Of a stretch of 64,000 bases of DNA, positions 1 through 8,301 are shown in pieces. Every line of letters begins with the position of its first letter. Position 1 is the first letter of the stretch. Position numbers and translations under genes: made by a program. This DNA is from Burkholderiaceae bacterium (GTDB taxonomy: Bacteria > Pseudomonadota > Gammaproteobacteria > Burkholderiales > Burkholderiaceae_E): positions 1 through 64,000 of the forward strand of contig JAGXFR010000049.1 of assembly GCA_024637155.1 (NCBI GenBank). The letters run 5' to 3'. The notes under the pieces are model-generated. The model was not told the DNA's origin and ran no database searches. It saw only the letters and a program-made list of their open reading frames with translations.

Positions 1-707
1 CGGCTGCTGATCGAGGGCACGAAGCGGAATTCGACCTTGGCGATCTTGGGCGCGCCGCGGAAGTATTCCTTGTGCGCGACCAGGGTCAGCGACTGCTTGG
101 ACTTCAACTCCTGGAACATGAAGGGGCCGGTTCCGATCGGCTTTTGCTTGAAGCCCTCGCCCAGTTCCTCGGCGGCCTTCTTGCTCACGATGTTTCCGCC
201 GTGATAGTTGGCTACGAGCGCCAGCAGCGACGGGATCGGCGTTTTGAGCGTGATGCGCACCGTGTTCTTGTTGACCGCCTCGACCTTGTCGAAGGTGGCG
301 TAGTCACTCGAAACCGAGGAGCGCTTCGGATCGGCGGCGCGCTGCAGCGAATAGACGACGTCTTCCGCAGTGAGTTCCCCGTAACCGTGATGGAACTTCA
401 CGCCCGGGCGGATGTTGAACGTCCAGACCTTGCCGTCAGGCGACGATTGCCATTTTGTCGCCAGGTCCGGCTCGATCTGCGCGGGGTTCATGCTGCCCGG
501 CTTGAAGCGCACCAATCCGCTGAAGAGGAACGAAAAGATGTGCTTTTCGGTCGTCCTCGTCGAAACATGCGGATCCAGGACGTTTGCGTCCTGCGCATCC
601 ATGCCCAGTCGCACCACGTCGTCCGCGCGCGCCGGCGCCACGGCAAAGCTCGAAACAGACAACGCGACGGCCAAACAGGTTCCCGCGCGCGACCAGAAAT
701 TCGTCAT
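1..707 (-). CDS. ABC transporter substrate-binding protein, dipeptide/oligopeptide type (SBP_bac_5), C-terminus outside window
   Basis: Periplasmic solute-binding protein of a dipeptide/nickel/opine-type ABC importer. It is read leftward and cut by the window edge after 235 codons. Translation from the ATG at 707 gives a hydrophobic signal peptide ending in APARA (about residue 28). Family-typical segments follow: LDPHVSTRTTEKH, PDLATKWQSSPDGKVW, FHHGYGELTAEDVVYSL and KPIGTGPFMFQEL. There is no lipobox cysteine, so the mature protein should be soluble in the periplasm. A GGGAGGGAG stretch just before the ATG supports this start. The permease and ATPase genes presumably lie beyond the left edge. 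The gene is divergent from the LysR gene and shares a promoter-region motif with the catabolic operon to the right, so it probably imports that operon's substrate. The ligand is unknown. Confidence 0.88.
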   Translation of the reverse strand, partial: MTNFWSRAGTCLAVALSVSSFAVAPARADDVVRLGMDAQDANVLDPHVSTRTTEKHIFSFLFSGLVRFKPGSMNPAQIEPDLATKWQSSPDGKVWTFNIRPGVKFHHGYGELTAEDVVYSLQRAADPKRSSVSSDYATFDKVEAVNKNTVRITLKTPIPSLLALVANYHGGNIVSKKAAEELGEGFKQKPIGTGPFMFQELKSKQSLTLVAHKEYFRGAPKIAKVEFRFVPSISS

Positions 708-777
708 AACTCCCTCCCCAAGAGTGAATGCAGCATCCGATCTGCGTCGAATCGCACCATCCTCCCCCCGGAGGTCC

Positions 778-789
778 ATCAAGTCAAAT
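778..789 (-). promoter_or_regulatory. Shared 12-bp motif ATTTGACTTGAT upstream of the substrate-binding protein gene
   Basis: Read on the minus strand, this 12-mer lies about 70 bp upstream of the start at 707. The same 12-mer occurs on the plus strand at 1825-1836 upstream of the flavoprotein operon, in the same orientation relative to its gene. Similarity extends outside the core: AAT sits to the left and ACCT to the right of both copies. It could be an operator for the intervening LysR regulator or part of a shared promoter. I see no good -10 placed correctly for using it as a -35 here. Confidence 0.4.
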
Positions 790-870
790 ATCATTTGTTG
801 GGTTGCTCATAGTTTCAGTTTATGCGTTCTGCAACGCAGCGCGTTTTCCTTCGGACCGGGAGAATCACCC

Positions 871-1794
871 ATGAGAATGACCTGGAGGCAGGTGGAAGCG
901 TTCCGCGCGATCGTGCTGCTCGGCACGATCACCCGCGCGGCCGAGTCCCTTTCGATCTCGCAGCCGGCGGTCAGCATCCTGCTCGCGAACCTTGAGCGCG
1001 AACTCGGCTACAAGCTGTTCCGCCGCCAGCAGGGAAGACTGGTGGCCACCGGCGAGGCCGAGGCGCTGTACCCGGAGATCGAGCGCGCGTTCGTGGGACT
1101 CGACGACATCTCGCTCGTGGCGCGCGCGATCGGGCAGATGCAGGCTGGCGTGCTGCGCATCGTGACGATGCCTGTCTTTGCCGGCCCACTGCTCTCGGAC
1201 GTCGTCGCGCGTTTCGCGCAAATGCACCCGGAGGTGTCGATCGTCTACGAGGTGCAGGCTCGCCTCACCATCCTGAACTGGATCTCGACGAACCGCTGCG
1301 ACCTGGGGATTTCCGCGGAACCGGCAGATCATCCGGGCGTCCAGAGCCGTACCCTCTCGAGCGGTGAGGCGGTCTGTGTACTGCCGCCCGAGCACCCGCT
1401 CGCAAGCAAGGCCTTCATCACGCCCCAGGACCTTGACGGGCAGAACCTGATCTCGCTGCCGGCCGAGGCGCGTTCGCGCCGGCAACTGGACCAGTTGCTG
1501 GAAGACAGCCGGTCGCGCCCGGTGCGGCGGGTCGAGACGCGAACCAACCAGGCCCTGTGGCAGCTCGTTGAGCGCGGCGTCGGGGTGGGGGTAGTCGCCC
1601 GCTTCGCGCTCTCCGGGCGGCAGGCGGAGAACGTGGTCGTGCGGCCGTTTCGCCCGGCGTTCGGGTCCGACGTGCTGCTGCTTCAAGCGCGCAATCGACC
1701 GCTCAGCCGTCTGGCAGCGGCGTTCTGCGAGCACATCGACGCCTTCACGCGAAACCTCGACAAGTCCGTCGCCGCGTCAGCTGCTGACGCATAA
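871..1794 (+). CDS. LysR-family transcriptional regulator
   Basis: A 307-residue DNA-binding regulator, normal length for the family. The N-terminal winged helix-turn-helix covers about residues 5-60, with the typical run TRAAESLSISQPAVSILL followed by LERELGYKLFRR. The rest is a periplasmic-binding-protein-like effector domain, seen in VLRIVTMPVFAGPLLSDVV and CDLGISAEPADHPGV. The ATG at 871 is chosen because the HTH starts a few residues later; upstream in-frame sequence has no family character. The gene stands between the leftward importer gene and the rightward catabolic genes. A 12-bp motif common to both flanks (778-789, 1825-1836) makes it the likely regulator of both. The inducer is unknown but is probably the cluster's substrate. 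Confidence 0.9.
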   Translation: MRMTWRQVEAFRAIVLLGTITRAAESLSISQPAVSILLANLERELGYKLFRRQQGRLVATGEAEALYPEIERAFVGLDDISLVARAIGQMQAGVLRIVTMPVFAGPLLSDVVARFAQMHPEVSIVYEVQARLTILNWISTNRCDLGISAEPADHPGVQSRTLSSGEAVCVLPPEHPLASKAFITPQDLDGQNLISLPAEARSRRQLDQLLEDSRSRPVRRVETRTNQALWQLVERGVGVGVVARFALSGRQAENVVVRPFRPAFGSDVLLLQARNRPLSRLAAAFCEHIDAFTRNLDKSVAASAADA

Positions 1795-1809
1795 GGTCTG
1801 TTTATTCAC

Positions 1810-1838
1810 TTGCCAACTAATCTAATTTGACTTGATAT
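1810..1838 (+). promoter_or_regulatory. Candidate promoter and shared motif before the flavoprotein operon
   Basis: TTGCCA (1810-1815), 17 bp, then TGATAT (1833-1838) make a moderate sigma70-like promoter. The shared motif ATTTGACTTGAT (1825-1836) overlaps the -10. A regulator bound there would affect transcription directly. The first gene starts at 1925, leaving an untranslated leader of roughly 80 nt. Confidence 0.4.
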
Positions 1839-1924
1839 ACCTTCGGTTTCATCCTAGCCGGCATGCAACCGACCGATCGCCCTGCGCGCTTCGTTTCGCA
1901 CACCAAGCGACGGCCCGCCGCGCG

Positions 1925-3040
1925 ATGAAGTCCGACGTCATCGTCGTAGGCGGAGGCATGGTCGGGGCCGCGATCGGTTACGGCCTGGCGAGCGCAGGCG
2001 CGCGCGTCAGCGTGCTCGACGAAGGCGATACGGCGTTTCGGGCGGCGCGCGGCAACTTCGGCCTGACCTGGGTCCAGTCCAAGGGGCTCGGGGCGCATCC
2101 CTACTTTCGCCTGAGCCTCGAATCGGTCGACGCGTGGGGCGCGTTCGCCGATGAATTGCGCGAGCGCACCGGTGTCGACGTGGCATTTCGCCGTGACGGT
2201 GGTCTGATCCTCGCGCTGGGCGAAGCGGAGGCGGCCGAACGGCGCGACTTCATCGCGCGTTTCCGGCACCAGGCAGCGAACGACTACGACTGCCGGTTCA
2301 TCGATCGCGCCGCGGTGCAGGAACTGCACCCCGCGGCACCGTTGGGAGAATCGGTCACGGGCGCCTCGTTCAGCCCGATGGACGGACATGCCAATCCGCT
2401 CTTCCTGCTGCGCGCCATGGTCACCGGGATCGGTCATTCCGGCGGCACCTTTCATCCCGGGCAGACGGTGCAGACGATCGCCCGCGCAGGCTCCGGATAT
2501 GTCGTCACCACGGCCACGAAGAGCTTCGAGGCCGAGAAGATCGTGATTGCCGCCGGCCTGGGGACACGGCAGCTCGCGGAAATGGTCGGACTCGATGTGC
2601 CGGTGCGGGGCCAGCGCGGCCAGTTGATCGCGACCGAGCGCACGAGCGAGATCTTCCGCTACCCGATGAGCGGACTGCGCCAGACCGCGGAGGGCTCGGT
2701 TCTGATCGGCTACACCCAGGAGGATGTCGGGCTGAACACCGACACGACCGCGGCGGGAATGAGGCAGATCACCCGGCGCGCGATCGCGTCCTTCCCGCAA
2801 CTCGCCGGATTGCGCTTCGTGCGTGCCTGGGCGGCGCTGCGCGTGCTGACGCCCGACGGGCGTCCCGTATACGCGCAATCGACCACCCATCCCGGAGCAT
2901 TTGTCGCGACCTGCCACAGCGGCGTCACGCTTGCGGCGGCGCACGCACGGCGGTTTCCCGCCTGGGTCCTCGAAGGCCGCTTCCCGGCGGGGTTCGAGAC
3001 CTTCACCGCAGAGAGGTTCCATGTTCAAGCGACGGTCTGA
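1925..3040 (+). CDS. FAD-dependent oxidoreductase, D-amino-acid oxidase (DAO) family, probable beta subunit of a three-part dehydrogenase
   Basis: A 371-residue flavoprotein with an N-terminal FAD-binding Rossmann fold (VIVVGGGMVGAAIGYGLASAG, then an acidic residue in VLDEG). A DAO-type C-terminal end follows, including RAWAALRVLTPDGRPVYAQS. The start at 1925 puts the dinucleotide fold at residue 4, as usual. The next gene, a small [2Fe-2S] protein, starts inside its last codons (20-bp overlap), and a large FAD/NAD(P) protein follows. That three-gene set matches the make-up of HcnABC-like, opine oxidase and D-hydroxyproline dehydrogenase complexes. The DAO-type subunit of such complexes usually holds the substrate site. 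Oxidation of an amino or imino acid to the imine and 2-oxo acid is expected; the exact substrate cannot be read from sequence. Confidence 0.85.
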   Translation: MKSDVIVVGGGMVGAAIGYGLASAGARVSVLDEGDTAFRAARGNFGLTWVQSKGLGAHPYFRLSLESVDAWGAFADELRERTGVDVAFRRDGGLILALGEAEAAERRDFIARFRHQAANDYDCRFIDRAAVQELHPAAPLGESVTGASFSPMDGHANPLFLLRAMVTGIGHSGGTFHPGQTVQTIARAGSGYVVTTATKSFEAEKIVIAAGLGTRQLAEMVGLDVPVRGQRGQLIATERTSEIFRYPMSGLRQTAEGSVLIGYTQEDVGLNTDTTAAGMRQITRRAIASFPQLAGLRFVRAWAALRVLTPDGRPVYAQSTTHPGAFVATCHSGVTLAAAHARRFPAWVLEGRFPAGFETFTAERFHVQATV

Positions 3041-3353
3041 GTGGAAGGGCACGAGTGGCGCGAAACGCGTCACCCTCACCTTCGAGGGCAATCCGATCGA
3101 AGCCCGGGCAGGCGATACCGTGGCGGCCGCGGTACTCTCGGTCGACCCGGGCTTCACGCGCCAGACGCCCGTGCACGCGTCCCCGCGTGCCCCGTACTGC
3201 ATGATGGGGGTCTGCTTCGACTGCCTGATGCAGATCGATGGCGTCGCCAACCAGCAGGCGTGCATGATTCCGGTGCGCGAAGGCATGGTGGTGCGCAGGC
3301 AGCTGCCGCCGGCCACTGCCGGGGACAGGAAGGATGAACATGGCCACGACTGA
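3021..3353 (+). CDS. (2Fe-2S)-binding protein, Fer2_4 family, small subunit of the three-part dehydrogenase
   Basis: A 110-residue ferredoxin-like protein. The cluster ligands are Cys60, Cys65, Cys68 and Cys81, in the context PYCMMGVCFDCLMQIDG and QQACMIPV. The fold matches the small subunit (HcnA-like, gamma) of opine oxidase and D-hydroxyproline dehydrogenase complexes and the ferredoxin-like part of sarcosine oxidase alpha. It overlaps the end of the DAO-type gene upstream by 20 bp and the start of the FAD/NAD(P) gene downstream, which points to translational coupling and a fixed subunit ratio. It should pass electrons between the flavin of the DAO-type subunit and the large subunit. Confidence 0.88.
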   Translation: MFKRRSEWKGTSGAKRVTLTFEGNPIEARAGDTVAAAVLSVDPGFTRQTPVHASPRAPYCMMGVCFDCLMQIDGVANQQACMIPVREGMVVRRQLPPATAGDRKDEHGHD

Positions 3354-4752
3354 CGTCATCGTGATCGGGGCGGGTCCCGGCGGAATCCGGGCCGCGGTCG
3401 AAGCTGACGCGCGCGGCCTGCGCGTGCTGCTCATCGACGAGCAGCCCACGCCCGGCGGGCAGATCTATCGCGCGCTGGGCGAGAACGTCGAACCGCCGTC
3501 CGGCGCCGTCGATATCCTCGGCAAGGACTACTGGCGCGGCCGCGATGTGATCGACGCGCTGCGCGCGAGCCGCGTCGAATACGTGGCGACCGCCGCCGTC
3601 TGGACGGTGGAAAAGCAGCCGCTTGCCGTCGGCTACGTGGTCGGCGAACGCGCCTTCCTGCGCTCCGCCCGTCATGTGATCGTTGCAGCCGGCGCCTACG
3701 AAAGGCCCGTCCCGATCCGCGGCTGGACGCTGCCGGGCGTGATGACGGCCGGATCGGCCCAGGTCCTGATGAAGTCCGCAGGTGCCGTCCCCACGGGGCG
3801 GATCGCGCTCGCGGGCAGCGGGCCGTTGCTGCTGCTCGTCGCATGCCAGCTGCTCTCCGCCGGCGCAAACGTGGTCGGGTTCCTGGACAGCGCGACGGCC
3901 GCGAACCGGCGCTCGGCGCTGCGTCACCTGCCGCGCGCCCTCGGAGCGCCCGGACTGCTGGCGAAAGGCCTTGCGATGCAACGCCAGCTCGCGAGCAGCG
4001 GCGTCCCCACCCATCGGGCCGTCACGAAGCTCGCGTGCGTGGGCACCGACCGGGTGACGGGAATCCGTTTCGAGGCTGGTGGCAAGGCCGGCGAGATCGC
4101 CGCCGACCTCGTCCTGCTGCACGAGGGCGTCGTGCCGCACGTCCAGATCACGCGGCTGCTTGACCTCGAGCATGAGTGGTACGAACCGCAGCGCTACTGG
4201 AAACCGAGCGTCGGAAGCTGGGGAGAATCGAGCGACCCACGAGTCCACGTCGTGGGCGACGGGGCGGGCATCGGCGGGGCGACTGCCGCCGCAGCCAGCG
4301 GGCGCATCGCAGCGCTCGACGTGGCCGCGAAACTCGAGAAGCTCACGACCACGGAGCGCGACCGCATCGCCGCGACGCTGTTTGCCCAGCGCGACCGGGA
4401 CTTGCGCGTGCGGCCATTTCTCGACCAGCTCTTCCGGCCGCCACCGGAAATCTGCGCCCCTTCGGACCCGGAGATCGTGGTGTGCCGCTGCGAGGAGGTC
4501 AAGGTCGCGGAGATCCGCGCCTGCGTGGGGGTGGGCAGCAACGGCCCCAACCAGCTCAAGGCCTATTCGCGCTGCGGCATGGGGCCATGCCAGGGCCGGA
4601 TGTGCGGGTTGACCGTTTCCGGGATCATGGCCGACGAACGCGGCGTGCCGATCGACGAGGTCGGCTACTACCGCGTGCGTCCGCCGATCAAGCCGATGCC
4701 GCTCTCGGCGCTCGCCGCGCTGGAGATCGATGAAAACCGTGCCGCACGCTAG
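3340..4752 (+). CDS. FAD/NAD(P)-binding oxidoreductase with C-terminal BFD-like [2Fe-2S] domain, large subunit of the three-part dehydrogenase
   Basis: A 470-residue protein related to HcnB, opine oxidase subunit A and the large subunit of D-hydroxyproline dehydrogenase. The first dinucleotide fold is at the N-terminus (VIVIGAGPGGIRAAVEA, then LLIDEQPTPGGQIYR). A second lies near residues 150-185 (IALAGSGPLLLLVACQLL). Near the C-terminus four cysteines in Cys382-x-Cys384 and Cys412-x4-Cys417 spacing form a BFD-type [2Fe-2S] site. ATG 3340 is preferred over ATG 3334 because AGGAAGG ends six bases before it. The gene overlaps the small iron-sulfur gene by 14 bp. It probably accepts electrons from the DAO-type partner and hands them to the respiratory chain. 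Confidence 0.87.
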   Translation: MATTDVIVIGAGPGGIRAAVEADARGLRVLLIDEQPTPGGQIYRALGENVEPPSGAVDILGKDYWRGRDVIDALRASRVEYVATAAVWTVEKQPLAVGYVVGERAFLRSARHVIVAAGAYERPVPIRGWTLPGVMTAGSAQVLMKSAGAVPTGRIALAGSGPLLLLVACQLLSAGANVVGFLDSATAANRRSALRHLPRALGAPGLLAKGLAMQRQLASSGVPTHRAVTKLACVGTDRVTGIRFEAGGKAGEIAADLVLLHEGVVPHVQITRLLDLEHEWYEPQRYWKPSVGSWGESSDPRVHVVGDGAGIGGATAAAASGRIAALDVAAKLEKLTTTERDRIAATLFAQRDRDLRVRPFLDQLFRPPPEICAPSDPEIVVCRCEEVKVAEIRACVGVGSNGPNQLKAYSRCGMGPCQGRMCGLTVSGIMADERGVPIDEVGYYRVRPPIKPMPLSALAALEIDENRAAR

Positions 4753-4812
4753 GCGATCCGGCCGCAGCGGCGCGCAGCGCCAGCGGCGCGGGCAACGGCC
4801 ATAGGGATCGCC

Positions 4813-5937
4813 ATGCGCGTCACCAAGATCGAGGCCGTGTCCGTATCAATCCCGCTCGCGGTTCCCTACAAGCTTTCGCGGGTCTACGGCACCATTACCG
4901 ACGCCACGGCAGTCGTGGTCGCCGTGACGACAGACACCGGACTCACCGGCTACGGCGAGGCCGATCCGATGCCCCCGTTCACCGCCGACACGGTGTCCGG
5001 CACGATGCAGGCGTTGCGCGCGACTCTCGCGCCCGCGCTCATCGGCGCGGACCCGCGCGAACACAAGAAGAACGAAGAGACGATGGACGCGTGTCGCGAC
5101 GGTTGCCTGATGGCCAAGGGTGCGCTCGACATGGCCCTGTTCGACCTCGCCGGCAAGGCCTACGGCCTGCCGGTGCACGCCCTGCTGGGCGGCAGGAAGC
5201 GAGACGAGATCCTGCTGAGCTTTCCGCTCGGCAGCGGCACCGCGGCGGACGACGCCGAAGTGATCGAGGCGCGCCGCGCGCTGGGCTTTCGCAGTTTCAT
5301 GGCGAAGATGGGCCGCAACCCGATCGCCGACGAGATCCGCCGCGTGCACGAACTCACCGATCGCTACGCGGGTGTGGTCCAGATCGTTGCCGATGCCAAC
5401 CAGGGCTGGACCGCGGAAGAGTCGCTCGCCTTCGTCGGCGGCATCGAGGGGACGCTGCTGAGCCTCCTGGAGCAGCCGGTGAAAGCCGACGACTTTGCGG
5501 GGCTGCGTCGCATCCGGGAGGCAAGCCCGATCCCGATCTCGGCCGACGAGTCGGCGGTGAGCGCCGAGGATGCGCTGCGCCTCGCGTGCCTCGCAGCGGT
5601 CGATGTGCTCAGCATCAAGGCCTCGAAGAACGGCGGCATCACCAAGTCGCTGCGCATCATCGCGATCGCCGAGGCCGCGCGAATGCAGTGCCGGATGAAC
5701 TCTATGCTCGAGTTCGGCGTGACGCAGGCGGCGCTGCTGCACCTCGGGGCCGTCACCGGGCAGATCATCCCCTCGGGCCATGCGTACATGTCGACCCTGC
5801 GCATGAGCGACGACTTCACCGACTTCCGCGCGAACCTTCGCGACGGGTACGCGCACGTGTCGAACCGCCCCGGCCTCGGGGTCACAGTCGATGCGGAAAA
5901 GCTCGCGCGTTACGCGCTCGAGCGATTGTCCGTGTGA
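4813..5937 (+). CDS. Enolase-superfamily enzyme, muconate-lactonizing-enzyme (MLE) subgroup
   Basis: A 374-residue mandelate racemase/muconate lactonizing enzyme-type protein: N-terminal capping domain, then a TIM-like barrel. Expected barrel-end residues are present: Lys165, metal ligands Asp194 (VADANQGW), Glu220 (LLEQP) and Asp245 (SADES), and Lys269 (SIKASKNGG). The usual first lysine of the KxK motif is methionine (Met163). Lysines on both faces of the active site are compatible with a racemase, epimerase, dehydratase or cycloisomerase. Known members next to hydroxyproline- or betaine-type genes include cis-3-hydroxy-L-proline dehydratase and hydroxyproline-betaine epimerase. Here it sits between three-part dehydrogenase genes and a second enolase-superfamily gene. 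Its substrate is not assigned. Confidence 0.85.
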   Translation: MRVTKIEAVSVSIPLAVPYKLSRVYGTITDATAVVVAVTTDTGLTGYGEADPMPPFTADTVSGTMQALRATLAPALIGADPREHKKNEETMDACRDGCLMAKGALDMALFDLAGKAYGLPVHALLGGRKRDEILLSFPLGSGTAADDAEVIEARRALGFRSFMAKMGRNPIADEIRRVHELTDRYAGVVQIVADANQGWTAEESLAFVGGIEGTLLSLLEQPVKADDFAGLRRIREASPIPISADESAVSAEDALRLACLAAVDVLSIKASKNGGITKSLRIIAIAEAARMQCRMNSMLEFGVTQAALLHLGAVTGQIIPSGHAYMSTLRMSDDFTDFRANLRDGYAHVSNRPGLGVTVDAEKLARYALERLSV

Positions 5938-5998
5938 TGCGCGCCGCGACGTCCGGCACGACGAACCCGCACCAACGAACCACACACAGGCACCCGAC

Positions 5999-7159
5999 AT
6001 GAAAATCACCCGCGCCGAAATCTACATCGTCCGGATCGACGGCCGCCATCCGGTGGTCGTGCGCCTGCACACCGACGAGGGCATCTCCGGGCTCGGCGAG
6101 GCGGCCATCGCCTATGGCGTCGGCGAAACCGCGGCCGCCGGCATGATCAAGGACCTGTTCGAAGCGATCGTCATCGGCAAGGATCCGTTTCGCATCGAGG
6201 CCCTCTACAGCGACATGTACGACCACAGCTTCTGGGCCAAGGGCGGCGGCGTGATCGTCTTTGCCGGCATCGCCGCGATCGAGCAGGCGCTGTGGGACAT
6301 CAAGGGCAAGGCGCTCAACCTGCCGGTGTACGAATTCCTGGGCGGCAAGTGCCGCGAAGAGGTGCGCGTCTATTCCAACGGCTGGTCATTCCGGGCCGAC
6401 ACGCCCGCGGAATTCGCGCGCGCCGCCGAGAAGACGTTGAAGGACGGCTACAGCGCGCTGAAGATGTACCCGCTGGCGCAGCCGGTGGGCAACGCCGCGG
6501 GGAACATCCGCCACGTGTCGCAACGCTCGATCGACCGTGCTGCGGCCGATCTGGCGGTGGCACGCGTCGCCGCGGTTCGCGACGCCATCGGCCCCCAGGT
6601 CGATCTGATGCTCGACCTGAGCGGCGAGCTCACGCCCGATGCCGCCATCTCGCTCGTGCGACGCTTCGAGAAGCACGACATCCTGTTCATCGAGGAACCG
6701 ACCGATGCCTACGACCCGGTCGGCATCCGGCGCGTGAAGGACGCCACGCACCTGCCGATCGCCGCCGGCGAGCGGGTATACACACGCTACGGGTTCCGGC
6801 CGCTCTTCGAGCTGCAGGCGGTGGACATCGTGCAGCCCGACATCGGGAATGCGGGCGGCATCATGGAAACCAAGAAGATCGCCGCGATGGCCGAGGCCTA
6901 CAACATGCGCATCCAGCCGCACGTGTGCGCCGGGCCGATCCTGACGGCCGCCACGCTGCAGCTCGACGCGACGCTCACCAATCTGTTCATCCAGGAGCTC
7001 TACCCTTACCGCGCGCCCGAGCATTTCGGCATCGTCGACGAACCCCCGGAGCTGACGGTGAAGAACGGCTACATGCCGATCCCGGACCGTCCGGGATTGG
7101 GCGTAAATCTGGTCGAGGAGCGCATCAGACCCTTCCTCTGGGCCACCTGCGGCAAGTAA
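5999..7159 (+). CDS. Enolase-superfamily dehydratase, mandelate racemase/D-galactonate dehydratase-like
   Basis: A 386-residue protein of the mandelate racemase subgroup. Metal ligands are Asp206 (LMLDLSGE), Glu232 (FIEEP) and Glu258 (AAGER). The acid/base dyad is Asp281 (VQPDIGNAGG) with His308 (IQPHVCAG), and Lys155 (ALKMYP) lies on the other face. The His-Asp dyad is typical of sugar-acid dehydratases such as galactonate dehydratase, and of mandelate racemase. Start 5999 is chosen because MKITRAEIYIVRID is the usual N-terminal strand. It lies 61 bp after the MLE-type gene. Two enolase-superfamily enzymes of different subgroups in one operon suggest successive steps on a hydroxylated acid. 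The product is probably a 2-oxo-3-deoxy acid, but this is inference. Confidence 0.85.
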   Translation: MKITRAEIYIVRIDGRHPVVVRLHTDEGISGLGEAAIAYGVGETAAAGMIKDLFEAIVIGKDPFRIEALYSDMYDHSFWAKGGGVIVFAGIAAIEQALWDIKGKALNLPVYEFLGGKCREEVRVYSNGWSFRADTPAEFARAAEKTLKDGYSALKMYPLAQPVGNAAGNIRHVSQRSIDRAAADLAVARVAAVRDAIGPQVDLMLDLSGELTPDAAISLVRRFEKHDILFIEEPTDAYDPVGIRRVKDATHLPIAAGERVYTRYGFRPLFELQAVDIVQPDIGNAGGIMETKKIAAMAEAYNMRIQPHVCAGPILTAATLQLDATLTNLFIQELYPYRAPEHFGIVDEPPELTVKNGYMPIPDRPGLGVNLVEERIRPFLWATCGK

Positions 7160-7184
7160 GGCATGCGAGTCGGAGCGAGACGAC

Positions 7185-8294
7185 ATGCGTCATGATGTGA
7201 TCGTGATCGGGGCGGGCATCCAGGGGCTGGCCACCGCGCTCAACCTGGCCCTGCGCGGGCGCAGCGTGCTGGTCATCGAAAAAGCCGCGCCCGCGCGCCA
7301 CGCCTCGGGCGTGAACGCCGGCGGTGTGCGCAGCCTGTGGCGCCACCCGGCCGAAATTCCGTTGGCGCGGGCGTCGCTGGAGATCTGGTACGACATCGAG
7401 AAATTCCTCGGGGCCGACTGCCAGTACCACAGCAACGGCAGCCTGCGCATCGCCGAGAGCGACGCCGATGTCGCGGCCCTGGAGAAGCGCGTCGCCGACC
7501 TGGCAGTTCTGGGTTACCACCACGAGGAACTGGTGGGCCGGGAAGCGCTGCGCACGCTGGTGCCCGACGTCGCGCCCCACTGCGTCGGCGGACTGATTTC
7601 CCGGGCTGAAGGCTCGGCGAGCCCGTACCACACGACCTGGGCGTTCTACGAGCGCGCGCGACGCGAGCAGGTGGACTTCCGCATCGGCGCGGCCGTCTCG
7701 CACATCGAGCGCAGCCCCGCAGGCTGGAGCGTGCGCGTCGGCGCGGAGAGCTTCTCGGCCGGCGTGCTCGTCAACTGCGCGGGTGCCTGGGGCGACGCGA
7801 TCGCCGCGATGGTCGGCGACGAGGCACCGCTGCGCCGCGAAGCGCCCATGATGATGGTCACGCAACGCGTGCCGCGTTTTCTCGGCCCGGTCTGCGGGCT
7901 CGTCGGGCGCAAGCTTTCGTTCAAGCAGACCGACGCCGGGACCGTGCTGATCGGCGGCGGACATCTCGGTTCCATCGACGCTTCCGGCGAAGTCGCGATC
8001 CCGGACCCGCGCAAGATGGCGCTCAGCGCGCAGACCGTGGTCGAGGTGTTTCCGCTGATGCGCGACGTGCGTGTCGCCCGCAGCTGGTGCGGCATCGAAG
8101 GCGTGATGCCCGATCAGCTTCCAGTCATTGGGCCGAGTCCTGCGGCCGACGGCGTCTTTCACGCCTTCGGCTTTTCCGCGCACGGCTTCGCGCTGGGCCC
8201 GATCGTCGGGCGCCTGATGGCCGAACTGGTGCTCGACGGGCAGGCCAGCCTGCCGATCGAGCCCTTTGCCATCGAGCGCTTCGGCGCGAGTTAA
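7185..8294 (+). CDS. FAD-dependent oxidoreductase, DAO family (sarcosine oxidase beta-like)
   Basis: A 369-residue flavoprotein with an N-terminal FAD fold (VIVIGAGIQGLATALNLALRGRSV, then VIEKA). DAO-type features continue through to the C-terminal SAHGFALGPIVGRLMAELVLDG. It resembles the beta subunit of heterotetrameric sarcosine oxidase and related secondary-amine dehydrogenases. It begins 25 bp after the galactonate-dehydratase-like gene and is the last gene of the rightward operon, ending 7 bp before a convergent hydrolase gene. It is a second, distinct DAO protein in the operon. It may oxidise the product of the enolase-superfamily enzymes or demethylate the substrate. It has no alpha/gamma/delta sarcosine oxidase partners here. 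Confidence 0.85.
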   Translation: MRHDVIVIGAGIQGLATALNLALRGRSVLVIEKAAPARHASGVNAGGVRSLWRHPAEIPLARASLEIWYDIEKFLGADCQYHSNGSLRIAESDADVAALEKRVADLAVLGYHHEELVGREALRTLVPDVAPHCVGGLISRAEGSASPYHTTWAFYERARREQVDFRIGAAVSHIERSPAGWSVRVGAESFSAGVLVNCAGAWGDAIAAMVGDEAPLRREAPMMMVTQRVPRFLGPVCGLVGRKLSFKQTDAGTVLIGGGHLGSIDASGEVAIPDPRKMALSAQTVVEVFPLMRDVRVARSWCGIEGVMPDQLPVIGPSPAADGVFHAFGFSAHGFALGPIVGRLMAELVLDGQASLPIEPFAIERFGAS

Positions 8295-8301
8295 TCGTTC
8301 T

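Noticed and set aside
778-789. TTGACT inside the shared motif as a -35 box for the substrate-binding protein gene
   Set aside because: No -10-like hexamer lies 16-18 bp downstream; an operator role is equally possible.
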